Source of the DNA: Plecoglossus altivelis | Taxonomy: Eukaryota; Chordata; Actinopteri; Osmeriformes; Plecoglossidae | Length of the DNA stretch: 64,000 bases | NCBI GenBank assembly: GCA_036571765.1 | Contig: BROE01000022.1 | Span: 14,775,576-14,839,575, forward strand | Direction: 5' to 3' | Shown here: positions 48,601 through 61,900 of the stretch, in pieces | Layout: the number at the start of each line of letters is the position of its first letter | Position numbering within the stretch: position 1 is the first letter of the stretch | Notes under the pieces: model-generated | Databases searched by the model: none | What the model saw: the letters and a program-made list of their open reading frames with translations, nothing else | What the model was told of the DNA's origin: nothing | Position numbers and translations under genes: made by a program

Positions 48601-49785
48601 GTTACATATAATGGAACTCTGGACTTCCATTCATTTGGGTCTGGTGGACACTTATAGCCAGAAAGGACTGTATACACCGCTGCATATACCTTATGATGTA
48701 ATGTTTATGGTTTACATAGGTAATCTGGTAATTCAAAAGAATGGGGTGGCGATACAACAGGATTTGACAGTAGTCAAATCAAACGGGAGAAATGCTTAGC
48801 ACGAGAAGGTGAATTTATTGGTAAAGGAGTTTTGTACTGTTTCCTTAGGCAGTGCCGAACGTGTTCTTTTCAGGTTACCATGACCCCACACGCGTATATA
48901 TTTATTTAGTGAAGTTATTTTATTTCGGAAAAGTGGATGATCTAAATGCGTACTCTAAAATCCCATAGACATAAAACGTAATTTAAAGGGCGGGTCCTAG
49001 CGTCTGTCACATGCACATGCTCCCCTCCCTTTTGTTGGTGGTAACGCCCACCTCTCATGCACATGGGTGGGGGTGAATTGGTGGGTGTACTCTCGCACAC
49101 AGCCACTCCTCCGAGGGGCTGTTTGGATGGAAGCGAAGAGCGAAACAAACCGAACCTCACAAGCTACCCTTGAACAATCAAACTGTGCTTTTAACACACA
49201 ATTGATGTTCAAACTGAGTGTAAAGGACACATTCCTCCCTCGCTGGGATGATAATGATAATTTGCTGTGAATAGTGTCGTCGCGCTGTTTAAGGGGGAAG
49301 CCAGTGCGCGTTAAAGAAGTCTGATGTATTTCGGCCGACTAGTGTTTACACAGAGGCTGCCACCAACGCCACGTTTTAGCAAGCTTGCAGACTTGAGCTT
49401 TATTTCGCCAGCAGCTCGTACCGCATGCAAATATAGGAGAATAAGGAAACTACAGACTGGCCTTTCATTTGGACGTACAGGACTAAAGTAAAAAGTTGAC
49501 AGTGTGGCTCGGAGTGGGAACAGACAAACAACAAACGAGTCATCCACCACCAAGTCTGGAGGAGCAGCATGCACGAGGGACAGACGCTCATTGAGCCTTT
49601 GTTGCAGTAACAGTTTGATTTCTTGTCTTTACATCTGAGGTATCGATTGTAAACGTATGTATACGAATTAAATTAGAATTTTCTTCATTGAAGTCGGTAC
49701 GTTGTTAACGATATTTTCATGCTATTGATTATAAGGCAGTATAGGCAAGTATAGTGTTGTCAGCTTGACCCACTGCTAAACCGAC
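48601..49785. other. Intergenic region and tbc1d4 5' flank
   Basis: commd6 and tbc1d4 are on the same strand. The stretch should contain the tbc1d4 promoter and 5' UTR. No TATA box or known element recognised; no gene seen. Confidence 0.5.
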
Positions 49786-50178
49786 ATGGAGGGTCAAGAT
49801 GACAAAGACAATCTGGCCAAGACCGATAAAAGATTTGCTCTCTTTTACATCGGCTGGTCGTCCCTGGATCGTCGAACTACCCTGCCAATGCTGCCATGGC
49901 TGGTGGCTGAAATCCGAAGGAAAAGTGAGAAGAATGAGTCTGGCCCCGGGCAAGCCAGGGAAGTTCAATTAGTACTGATACCTCCGTTCATTCGGTGTGT
50001 TCCAGCAAACAACGCCAACTCATCTGTGTTCATTTTCGAGCATAAAGCTCAATGCATCTCCAGGTTCATTCACAACAGTAATGACCTCACCTACTTCGCC
50101 TATTTGATCCGGAGCCAACCCGACAACCCGGAGTCTGAAATGGCCTGCCATGTCTTTAAGGCGCACGACCCAAACCAG
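49786..50178 (+). CDS. tbc1d4: tbc1d4 exon 1 (start codon, PTB1)
   Basis: 131 residues, from MEGQDDKDNLAK to AHDPNQ. Contains most of PTB-type domain 1. Donor GTAGGC. Confidence 0.96.
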
Positions 50179-53100
50179 GTAGGCTGACAGACTGAAAAGA
50201 AAAAAACACAAGGGTTTAACATGACTCAAATCATGGTCTGCAAACATCGTGACAATCAATATCAGATCTATAAACACAACGAGACTGTCAATCAAGTGAT
50301 TGAGCGACCAGGCAAGTGCTCACTCAGTAAAATAACAACATCACTTGAAAAGCCTTAAGGTGTCACAGCTATTGTCAACATGAATACTGTTGGAAAACAT
50401 GTTTTGCATGTGGTATTAAATATTTAGGCCACTGTTTGGATGGATCGAGATGACAACCTGGCTTTATTTGTTAAATTAATCCAGATCAGGATATCCCCTC
50501 TCCCACATTGGGTCAAATCGCCCTGGTAGAGCTTTGATGGACTCTTCATACACAAATCAGCAGCGTTGCAACCTAACCTGTGTTGCTCTTAAGAGCCAAC
50601 ATAGTTCCCTTGTGATCACATAGTCAGAAGAGGGACACATAACAAGTAGCTATTTGTCAAATGAGAAAAAGACTGGACATGTGTACAGACCAACCCTGCT
50701 TTAAAGCCTGCGTTTAGACAGCATGGAGCGTTTGTTATATACTCTGGTATGGTGTGTTTACGCAAGGCGTCACTCGTGGTAGCCTGGCACCAATATCAAA
50801 AGGCATTCAAACATAAACGTTGTTGTGCAAAGCATGTCTGACCATGTAACGTCTTCAACTGTCCCGTCACTAGCTGTCAGCCAATGCATGTATAGGCTTA
50901 TCGATCATGAACATAAATGTGGAGCTACAGTGTTGCTCTTGGTTCCTGAGGATCCTCTAAAGCCTGTTTTGGATGTATCATGTTTCCCATGGTATGTACA
51001 AGGCCAGACCAGGCTGTTTGTCTGCTGCTGAAAGCTGAGAGGAGTGGAGAGAAAGCAGGGAGGGGAGGAGGCAGGCAGATGCACTCTCAAAGCGTCCCTC
51101 CCTCACTCCCCCCTCCCACCTTCCAGACACTGATGCTTGCGTGAACACTGGAGCGGCCAGTTAGTAACAGCAACGGGAGCTGTAACTTGGCTGCTGGCAT
51201 TATTCTTACGCAGGAAAAACTGGTCTAGCAGCCTCTCCGAGCACGTGCCAGTTGGACTAAAAGGAATTCACCTCCATAATGTTTGCCTTGGAAGCCCGCC
51301 CTGCTTGGTTGACCAAGCTGGCCTGTTGAAATTGATGACTGGCAACACTGTGGTTTAAGTTAAGACACCACTATTTTGGAATTCCAAGTTAAAGATGCAG
51401 TCATACCAGATTTAAAAGAACACTAACCTTCCCAGGGTTATTAATAGAAGCAATGTTGAAGTATAGGCTGCAGATTACCTTTGTGTGAAGACATTGATGC
51501 TCAGCCTGTCATGCATTCTTGAAAGAGAATTCGGAGATGGCAAAAAGATGAACGACCTCGGATGATCGTTACATAATGTGTGACAGTAGAAAGATTACAT
51601 CAGAAGTGCAAACATGTTCCTATATACCTCAGTTCAGCAAATGCCAGTTGATGTGATTGTAATGCTACTGACATCTTCAAAGAAGTAAAGCTTAAGTGTG
51701 TTTGGTCCTTTTTGCAGTGTCATATTGTGCTGGGACTATATAAGGCTATGCTCACCACTAATAATGGAGTATGCTCTCATTTGAAAAACCCAATAATAAC
51801 AGAGCACTTCAGGACACTGTTTGACGTTTGGTTACCATAACCCTTCACCTGGTTAGGAATCTTGAGTTCCCACAGTCTGGCAGTTAGAATGATCCCGAAG
51901 TCAGCTGACACAAATAGACAGAAGCCGTTGGCTCTTGTGCCAACTGTACCAGGTCATAGTTGACCTCTTGTGCTAACTGTTATCACGTCAAGATGCCCTG
52001 CAGTCAGGCATTCAACTGCTGCCCGAGCTGTGCTTTAGATACGATATTATCTGGCTCTCAACCAGCATGTCTGCTCCCTCTGGTTATCTTTATTCGCTTC
52101 TGTTTATTTGGTGTTTGGTTGTATCAGTCCTGTCTGATCTGACCTTCAGCCAGACTCACTCACTCACTCACTCACTCACTCACAACAGCAGTGTGATTGA
52201 CCTGAGAATGTCCAAGGGTAAAAGGGTCAGATGGCCGAACTGCCATGTGACGAGGTCTGTTGGCCCCTGCAAAGCTTCCTGGTTTGGGTTTTCTTTTGTG
52301 TATGTGCTGTAATGAAATTAAAGTATTTTGATGCCAACAGTAATGATACACATTCTAAATGGTGGATGCGCTGTGTTCAGTTTCCTCATTCTTCGTCATG
52401 AAAGGGAGTCATGGATGTGGATTGAAAGGAGCCAGGAAAGGGGGAATAAGGTCTTTTGAAGATGTGCAGAATTGACATGACCAACCATGGTGAGATCCAC
52501 ATTAAAACTGAAGATGGAAGTGTACACACTTTCGCCTTTCAATCCATCCACCTAGACTTTGACACGATTCCCAGCACATTTCCAGCGAGGTCAGCGATGA
52601 AATTCGGATCACCTGTTTAGGAAAGGTGTTGTAGTCGGCTGTAGTCTTGCCTGTGTGTTGTGACATAACTTGTCTCAGCATGCCGTAGGGCAGGTGAAAA
52701 GCACCTGTGCACGCCACGTCCTAGTGCTTTTCCACATGGAAATTCACAAGGTGTCTTTTAAACTCTGGAGTAAATCTTTGCCCTTTTCTGCCCCCCCCAA
52801 TGGCAGTGGTATCCTCTCAGCTGGCTGGGCAAGAAGGTCTGAATGAAATGGCTGAGCACAGCCACTGTAGTCTTAGTTGATGTGTGTAAACAGCATGGTT
52901 TTCCTTGAGGTTGGCGTTGTACAAGGTTTCCTCTGCTACTCTGAAATGACTCTTCACTTTTGATGGTTCGTTTGTCCTGCACACTTTGACTGCCTGTCTT
53001 AAGTTCTACAGTTCACTTCTACAGCCTGCATCGGAAATTATTCTGCATAACCTTTTGGCTTTTAGTTTATTGGCTATAGTGCATAAGCTGTGTGGATACT

Positions 53101-56100
53101 TTGAATACTTTGTTTGTGAAGAGACCCTTTAACCTTTGTGCTCTCCGGGGGTCAGAATGACCCGAAACTGTGTTAAATGCACACGTGCACACCTACAATG
53201 AGACATTTAGATTGTATGTGCCTCATTAAACTCAGACAAAACTAAATCTTTCTGATTCATGTTGCAGTCTGACTGCACATTTCAGTGCCCAAAAGGGTAC
53301 AAGAGTAAAAATGTAATGAACCTGCTTTATTTCAGCGTTGAAGATGAGGTCTTTTTGACCCTAAAGACAGGGGGAGTTGCAGAATACGAAAACAGCGACC
53401 TCAAGATTTCAAATCTGTTACAGAAACTGTTAAACCTAGGCTGTCGGCTGCTACATTACTAATCATCATAGTTTCACAATATTTCTGTACATGTGTTCCC
53501 AGTTAGTCTGGCTGAACATGGTGAATAGGCAAGGTGGTTATGCAACAGACCAATTATTCACCCAGAGTTAAATAAACAAAAGAATTGTGTGATAAGTCAA
53601 AACACCTGGTCTCTGCGCAGAAACCAACAGGTCTTTGGTAATGGATTTCTCTTTGAACAGTCGAACTACCCCTCACTAAAAAGGTACACAGTGGAAGTAA
53701 AAAGGTTAAGATGTCCTGCGCAGTGAGTGTGACGAGGTTGAGTATCTGACCTGCGTTGACGTTCACCAGGAGACCAAGTGCCCGGATCTGGACCTGCTCA
53801 ACATTCTTTTCCAACAGGAACGTCGTCATCCTGCCTGTACCTAAAGCAAAATGGACGCTGTTGTTAAACTGACTGCAGTAGCATTGTTAACACTAGCAAA
53901 ATACTTCAACAGGCTGTAGCTGCAATCAGTGACAGCCACTGATAAAGCTGACATTCATAGGAATCTGTCTTGCTTTTATCTAAAGTGACAAACAATAGTG
54001 TATGAAGTGCAAAAGATAAACAAGAAGTATGCAATACTGGCATGGCGTAGCAAGACAGTAGTCAATGCCACGTTCTGTGTTTACTCAACAAAATCGTATC
54101 TCAAATACAACATGGCAATGGTCTGTCTTGCAGATGCAATGCAACAAGGGGTCTGAGATTGTTGTGGATGTGTCCCTGGAACTCCTGGCCCCTGTCTTCT
54201 GCTCAGTCACATCAAATAAGCCTGATTAGGGGGCCGAGAAGGAAATAGGAAGCAATAAAGAAACGACGACAAAGAGAATCTAAAGGAGATAAAGAAAAGT
54301 GTATGAATAAGGTCAAGGGGAATGATTGCGAGGAGTCAAATGGAGCGAGGCGTGTAGGGCACAGTTGGATCGTTACCTCAGAGCAGTGTGTTTAGTTTTC
54401 GCGGCCTTCTCTGGTCCCTCATCTGTCCTCTACCCCCACTGCTCTTTTACGGCCCCCTAACCCAGCCCTCCTCTCCAGTCCTCTGTTGGGGTTTTTACAG
54501 CAAATAATTAATCGGATCCAGTGGTGGCTTCTGGTGGGAACTTACAGATGAATAATCAATGAGGTGTTTAATTGTTAATCAGACGCTGTGTGTCATGTTC
54601 TAGCTGCTCCTGTGACTCTAATTACTTTGACTTCCAAGAGCTGCAGTTCTTTGACCTTCCTTAATTGTTGACGAACATGTGCCCAATAGTCCTTTCATGC
54701 CCTGCCATTTGGAGAGTTTGGCTTTTGGAAAATGTACTTTACTGCTCTCCTGAGATTTCGTCAAGTTGTTCCTGGGAAAAAGCCAGTGTCTATTATGAAC
54801 AGGCAGCCACACCCTTGTGTGTGTGTGTGTGTGTGTTTGTGTCTGTGCGTGTGTGCCCACATAGATGCCTCCCCCACTCTCTGACTCAATGAAAGCCTCT
54901 GTCTTCAGTTCGAAGTGGTTCAGTGCAGGGACGGGTCGATGCATTGGTCTCCGCACCACAGCTACAATATTAAAAAGCTCCGGGATAATATTTGATCTGT
55001 CCCCTCTCGTGTGGTTGACTGCCACTTTCCACATGAAGAACTGAGCCATGTCTGTTACCATTGCATAATACCCCTCCAAAGCATATTTGTCCAACACTAG
55101 GCCACCTCCAGCTCGTATCTTAGGGCTAAGGTGAGAGGAGGGTGTGAGGAATGAACTGCTATTGTTTGTTTTACTTTTGAGCATTGCCGCTTAACCAGAC
55201 TGCACGGCGGCATTGGCTCCGCTTCTGAAGGCACTGTCGCTTCCCAAAGGATCTAGTATTCAGCAGTGGCCTTTGCTTCAGTGGCTGTTGTGTGGGCCAG
55301 ATTTATGGCTCTGAGTGCAGTATTGATCTTGCAGTCTCTTTCACACCAGCCCTTTCTCCTAGCAGAACAGTAAAGATGTCAGAGAGGGTCATGCACATGA
55401 TGGAGTGGAGGTACAATATCCCAGAACCACACTAAGACAGAATTTAGTTCCTGATTTAGGATTGTAGCCTGCCCCAACTTGTGGAGTAAAGTCTTAATTT
55501 ATTTTTTGATTTCTATTGTCTTTTTCTTCCCCCCCCCCCGTGTTCTCCCTTAACTTCTGTCCCTCCCTTAACCAGACGTTAATGGAAGTGTAGGTGTCTA
55601 CTTTCCTTCAAGATCCACCCCTCCATTCTCAAGGAGTCTTGTGGAAGTGAATGAGGCTGTTTGGCTCTCAATGCTGTATGTGTTCCAGTCAGCTGCGTGT
55701 GGGGCCCCTGCTGCTCTGGGAAGACATGGTTCACTCTTTGGCCTGTTCGGGGTTAGATCTCTTCTGCCTGGGAGCACTTTCACGTCTCCTGTTCTGACTG
55801 GCCTTGTCACCAGCACAATGTTTGTTCTCGTCCCAGCAAGACGGACGATATTGTTGCAAACTCTATCCTGGTTTTTTATTTTTTTTGGCATGTTATGGTT
55901 GTACGACCTTGTGCTATATCAGTTCACAGGAACAGAAGTTTATTTTAAACTCCTCTCAAGATACATCCGGTCCCGTGTGGACTTCAGACAAGGCTTCTTT
56001 CTTTAAGGTCATTTGTTTTGGTCCAAACATGTAAATAAACAATATTGTCTTTGGCTTGGAATTTCAGCATTGGAATTTCAGCTACTTGGTGGCTTTTAGC

Positions 56101-58950
56101 CACTCTCTCTTGTTGCTTTTCTTCTCCTTTCGATGCATCCATCGTACACGTTTGATGACATGTGCTTTTGATGATACAGAATGACTATAAATCTCTCGTT
56201 CCCTCTCCCAGGTGCCGGAAGTGATCAGCAGTGTCCGCCAGGTGTCCAAGTCATCCCTGAAGGATGAAGCCAAACCCAGACAAGAGACTGATGAAGCCTT
56301 TTACAACTCCCAGAAGTACGAGGTGCTCTACTGCGGAAAGGTAGTAGAGTGATGCGGTGCGACACATCTTGGGTGAAGCATCTACGCACGAAACACACAC
56401 AACACTACCAGGAAACGTGACGTTTAAAATGCAACAAAACAGAACGAGATGCAATCAAGCAACTCATTTCATAAGACTGTCGACTGAAAAAGATTACTTG
56501 GGGCCAAGGTCAATGGGTTTGACATTTTTCTTAGTTTTCTCTAACAAAATGGGGTGGGGGGTTCCGGATAAGTGCTACGTTTCCTTTTCTAAAGTCCTGT
56601 TCTTGATTGCTTGTTCAAGTTAATATTGACATATAAGTGAGCCCCGCGCAAAATGATACACATACAATCGGCCAACCAGTCAATCGATCACTCCGTGTGT
56701 CTAGGTGACGGTGGCCCACAAGAAGGCCCCTGCCACCCTCATCGATGACTGCATCGACAAGTTCCACCAGCATGAGGCAGAGCGCAAACGTCTGCGCCTG
56801 GTCAACGGCCAGCGGGGGTCCACGGAGAGAGAGGGTGCCCCCGTGGAGTTCACTATAGATGGGGAGGGGGCCCTGCTGTCCTCGTCCCTGTCCGAGGGGC
56901 TGGAGGAGCCGGACGACCTGGCAGGGGAGAAGCTGACCAACGGAGGTGGCATGGGAGGTCAGTTGGGCTTCTTCAGGGGTCCGGAGATGCATGCTATTGA
57001 CAAACGCAGGAGGTCTGTGTGTGTGTGTGAGTGTGTGTGTGTGTGTGTGAATGTGTGTATATAACATTTTCATTAGCTTGTTGTTGCTACAATGCAGGTC
57101 GCCCATTCTCCTTGTTTGCCTTACCCCTCCAACCCTCCAGCTAAGGTCCCATCCAGTAGCCCCAGCCTGGGCAGTCTGAGAGGGAACCTCCCAGAATGCA
57201 TTCTGGAGGACTCTGGGTTCGGGGAGCAGCAGGAGTTCAGAACGCGCTGCAGCAGTCTGGCGGGAAGCCTGCAACGGAGGCCACGGGAAGGTGCCTTAAA
57301 GGCCCCGCCCACGCGGCGCAGACACGCCTCGGCACCCAATCACGTCCAGCCGTCTGATGCTGACAAGAACCGCACCATGCTATTCCAGGTGCTGATTGGC
57401 TGTAAAGTAGGAAACGATCCACAATGTTTAAGATAGAAAGCACAATATTTGACACCCATTTGTGTTTTTACTCCGCATTGAAAATCAATGCGTCTGATTG
57501 ATTTCGGTAGGTGTTGCATTAAAACCGCTGCAACACGCCTCTTTCTGATAACTGGCCCACAGTTCTCAGGATGACACATGCTTTACTGCCTTGCCTCTGT
57601 CATCCAACCCTTTACTACATTTAGTCCCTGGTGCAAGGTAGCGTAAATCACTTTAATGCTTTCTGCACTGACTGCAGGCTCTCCAACCTGGCCCTCTAAC
57701 CATTTCATTTAGAGCACCCATAACTCTCCTACTGTAGTAGCAGTGACTGCATGCCAGGGGGCCATCGCAACCATTTGGGCAGGGTGGGCGTCTCTCTGGC
57801 ATTCCCCGAGCCACGATGTCATGTTGCTACCCTGCTAACGATACTGTGTCATGTTGATGTTATTGGGAATGACCGTTCGAATGGTCCTGAATGCCTGTCG
57901 TGAGAACGGCATCAGACTCCGCCTTTGCTTGTCCTTTTTAAGGCTTGGCCGTGGACAGGGTTAGGGCCGGGGTCAGGGGCTGACTTTATAGACTTCCCGT
58001 TCACCCAGCTGGCTCTCGTCACACCCTCCTCCGTCCCTGTGGGTGCTAATTTAACCAACGGCAGCAAAGCACTCAGCATGAGAGCGTAGAATAGCAGTCA
58101 GTTATTGTAAACAATCGTTTGTGCAGACATGACTTTAACAGTGTGTGTGTGTGTGTGTTGTGAAAATATCTACTGGCTTTGTATTGAGGGAATGGTTTCC
58201 TGAAAGTCAAAAAGCAGCGTTTGTATTGAATAGATGAAGCCCAGAATCTTTATGGGCGTGTGTGTGTCTGTCTGTATGTGTGTGTACATGCATGTGTTTT
58301 GAAGGTGGGTCGTTTCGAGGTCAACGTCATTAGTCCGGACACGAAGACTGTGGTGCTGGAGAAGAACTTCAAAGACATCTCGTCCTGCTCCCAGGTGTGT
58401 ACCGAGCTCTGAGGCGCAGCTCCGTTCCTCCCTTCTCCTGTCCTCCCCCCACCCCCACCCCTCTCCAGGCCCCCCCACCCCCCTCCAACACAACTCGACA
58501 CGTGTGCATGCAACGTTTAGTACCAGAGCCCTTCATCACGCCGACAGTTATCGTTTGCATACAGTTTGTTTGACAGCGACTCGCCCTTAAATGCACAGCG
58601 GATTGCAAAGGCCTTTCATCGTCAGATGTGTACTTTTCAATCTAATGACAAGTTTCGGTGCTGGTAGTCCATTTGTCAACAACCTCAATTGAGGGCTGTG
58701 TTCTCCGTACTACACAGGGGATCAAGAAGACTGACCACTTTGGGTTCATCTGCCGGGACGTAGTGGAGTCGGGGCCCAGTCAGTATTGCTGCTATGTCTT
58801 CCAGTGTGCCAGCGAATCCCTGGTGAGGCTTTAAACACCAGTCATGATTGGACAGCAGAAGTGGAAGGCAATCGCTGTCAACTGTGTTTGTGTGTCTGCA
58901 CAGCATGCTGGATAGCCCTATTCAGAGATCTGGATCCGGACATTATTCAA

Positions 58951-58991
<41 letters not shown>

Positions 58992-61900
58992 AGGTGGATG
59001 AAGTGATGTTGACATTGAAGCAGGCCTTCTCCACTGCTGCCACCCTGCAAAGCAGCAAGACCCAGGTTCAGCTGTGTGAGGCCTGCCCCATGCACGACCT
59101 GCATAAGCTCTGCGAGCGCATTGAAGGTAGACTGCCTTCGTGGACTGCTACGTGTGTGTGTGTGTGCACGGGCCAATACTATCACTGTTGTCAGGAGCCA
59201 TTGTGTCGTTCTCCCCAGTATTTAATCTCAGGTCTCCTGAGTCACTATCGCAACTGACTGTCTCCCCTTAGCTGGCTCAGCCTATAGTACAAGTTGGCTG
59301 CGATCATTTAGAGGAATAAAGTTGAACTGTATTCATTCACTGTACTGCACATCAGGACCCAGTCAACAATAAATGCGACCTGGGCACTGTGCAGCAGTTT
59401 CAGTCTGCCCAGTCTCACATAGTCCTTATCTGTGCCTGATCCAAATTCATTCAAAAAGAAAAAAAAGATTGGGTTGGTCAGCCTCATCTGCTCAACCTGA
59501 TACACACTCAAACACACACACACAGTTTATAACCTGACTTGGATCTCTGTGTGAAATGACATTGTACGGTGTAAAATTGGTGATGTCAGTCTATCGTGTT
59601 GTGTTCTGGTATAAGATCAATAACTCTGTGTGAATCTAGGCCTCTACCCGCCCAGGGCTAAGCTAGCCATCCAGAAATATCTCTCCCAGCTGACTGACAA
59701 CGAGCAAGTAGACATATTTGAAAGAGTTCAGGTAATGACCAAGCATCAGGCTAAGTCAAAATATGCGTGAGCGTGGTTTTCTTAACAATGACATAGTAAA
59801 AACGGAGCAAAATGCCCTCTGAATCTGACGTGTGTGTCTGTGTTTGGAACCTTCTAGAAGATGAAGCCAGCTTCTGACCAGGAAGAGAACGAGCTGGTGA
59901 TCCTGCACCTAAGACAGCTGTGTGGAGCCAAACAGAAATCCCACCTCCACATCGGAGAGGCCCCTCAGGTAAATGCACGCTGCAGGACCACCAGTCTGTC
60001 AGTGGACTCAATGCATGAATACCGCGATCCTGACTTATCTTCCATCTGGCTAAATTTAAGACAAATCCCCACTCCCCCCTTTCACCCACCCCCTTCTCAT
60101 ACTTCCTGGTCCTCATCAAACTCTCCGTCACTCCTCTCCTGTCCTCGTCCTCCTGTCCTCGCCCTTCTTGTGTTTGACTCCCTTGTGACAGTCTCAACAC
60201 TCCCCCCCCCTCCCCCCCTCCATCACCTTCTCTGATGTGGCTTGCAGGACAGGAACAGGGTGTTTGGCCCTGTCTGTCAGCTTGCCTGGATAGCTGGTTA
60301 GCCGCCTGTTTATGTACTTCTCGTTGTTCCTACAACTTACTTTGTGTGATCGCATGGATGCCGTCCGCCCCCCTCCAAACACAGACAGGCATGCTTGGAG
60401 AGCTCTAACTGGAGTGTGAAAACTAACAGCTGTCTGGAGAGCAAGGCTTTTGTCTATGTCTGTTATTAAAAACACAGGCAAACTCATGCAACTCAGTAAT
60501 ACGGTGTCACTTCCAAGAATTTGTCCTTACATCACATGACCTCACCAGGGCAACCTTGAGTCAGTTAGGTCATGGGACAGTACAGGCTGCGTGTGGAGCG
60601 CAACCCCCCTCAATTCGCGTCAGCATCTTGACTGTTTACTAATTGACCTTTGTGATATGCGTAGCCTATCTGCTATGACCCTGACGTGTGACCTGTTGTG
60701 TTTGTCACGCGGCAGAGCGCTCCTACCAGCGCAGCAGTGGACAGCTTGGCTACGGGAGGGCGCTTCAAACTGGACGTTCTGAAGAACAAGGCCCGCAGCT
60801 CCCTCACCAGCTCCCTGGAGAACATCTTCTCACGAGTACGAGACCACCTGTCCAGCCCAGCTTGTGTATCTGTGGGGGTCTAAAGTCCAAGGGCTCCAAA
60901 GTTCTCTTCCCATTGAGAGCTGTGGGGGGCTGTGTAGAGTTAACCCTTATAGAGTGCTATTCAGGACTGAAGATGTGCATTGAAGAACATTCTACTTAAA
61001 GTTGTTAAGTTGGGTTTACGTGATTCCTAATAGCTGTTAAAAGAGTGTGGTTTAATGTCATAGAAGCCTGTCACTAACCCTGTCGTTTGTCGGGGGGGGG
61101 TTTGTTTGTGGGCAGGGTGCCAACCGGATGCGAGGGCGTTTGGGCAGCATGGGCAGCTTTGAGAGAGTAAGTATTGCTCAACGAGGGATCCTGATGATTC
61201 CCAGAATATGGGAAACGTACAAGGGAGCAGCTCCGCGAATTCTCACGTCAGACTCGCCCTCCTGTCTGTCTCCCCCCCCCCTTCCCTCTCGCTTTCACGC
61301 TCCCTCTTTCGTTCTCTTGTTCGCTCTCTCTCTCGCGCACGCGGCCTGCCTCCCTTGTTACCACCGCTGACCTCTTTCTTAGAAAGAGTAGCTAGTTCAC
61401 GGGCGTTCAGGTGTGTGTGTGTAGCTGTCACTTTGACCTATGGACACCATTTGGACCGGTTGTTTGGCATTGACACAGGGGTGCTGAATGTGGGGTATGA
61501 GTGTGGTGGGCCCCCCCCCACCTCCCTTTGGTGGGAAACAAGATGAATGATGGCACGCACCTCCATGGGAGCACACACACATAACAAATACAAGGATGCC
61601 CTCACATGATCCTGACCCCTGCCAGAAGCAGGAATTCATCGTTTCTTCATCCGTACTTCAAGGTCAAGGGACGATGTACTTTATTGCATTACATAACTCC
61701 CCTCCCCGAAAATCTTCACAGGCAAAAAAAAAATCAAATCATAATAATAAAAAAAATCCTAATTATCGCCAGCTATGTTACTTGAGCACGTTTGTTAGCT
61801 CGGATAGGGAGTCTTTTATCATTTCACCTTGGTGAATTTAATGTACTTCCTCTTCCCTGGCTGTAACCTAGACTTCCTACAGCAGTTAGGTAAATCTATA

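Larger units (their letters stand above)
50179..56211. other. tbc1d4 intron 1 (6.0 kb)
   Basis: Holds (CACT)n at 52155-52183, a piggyBac-like MITE candidate (53129-53709), and a short (TG)n near 54815. The remainder shows no gene. Confidence 0.65.

Noticed and set aside
54618..55184. 188-codon minus-strand ORF in tbc1d4 intron 1
   Set aside because: It runs through a (CA)n tract (poly Thr-His), has no splice or family support, and lies antisense within a confirmed intron.
55641..56006. 121-codon plus-strand ORF before tbc1d4 exon 2
   Set aside because: The hydrophobic, low-information translation does not join in frame with exon 2, and nothing is recognisable in it.
57089..57140. Earlier start of tbc1d4 exon 4 at the CAG near 57098
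   Set aside because: That frame meets TAA before the conserved region; the CTCCAG at 57140 gives the right phase and conserved protein.
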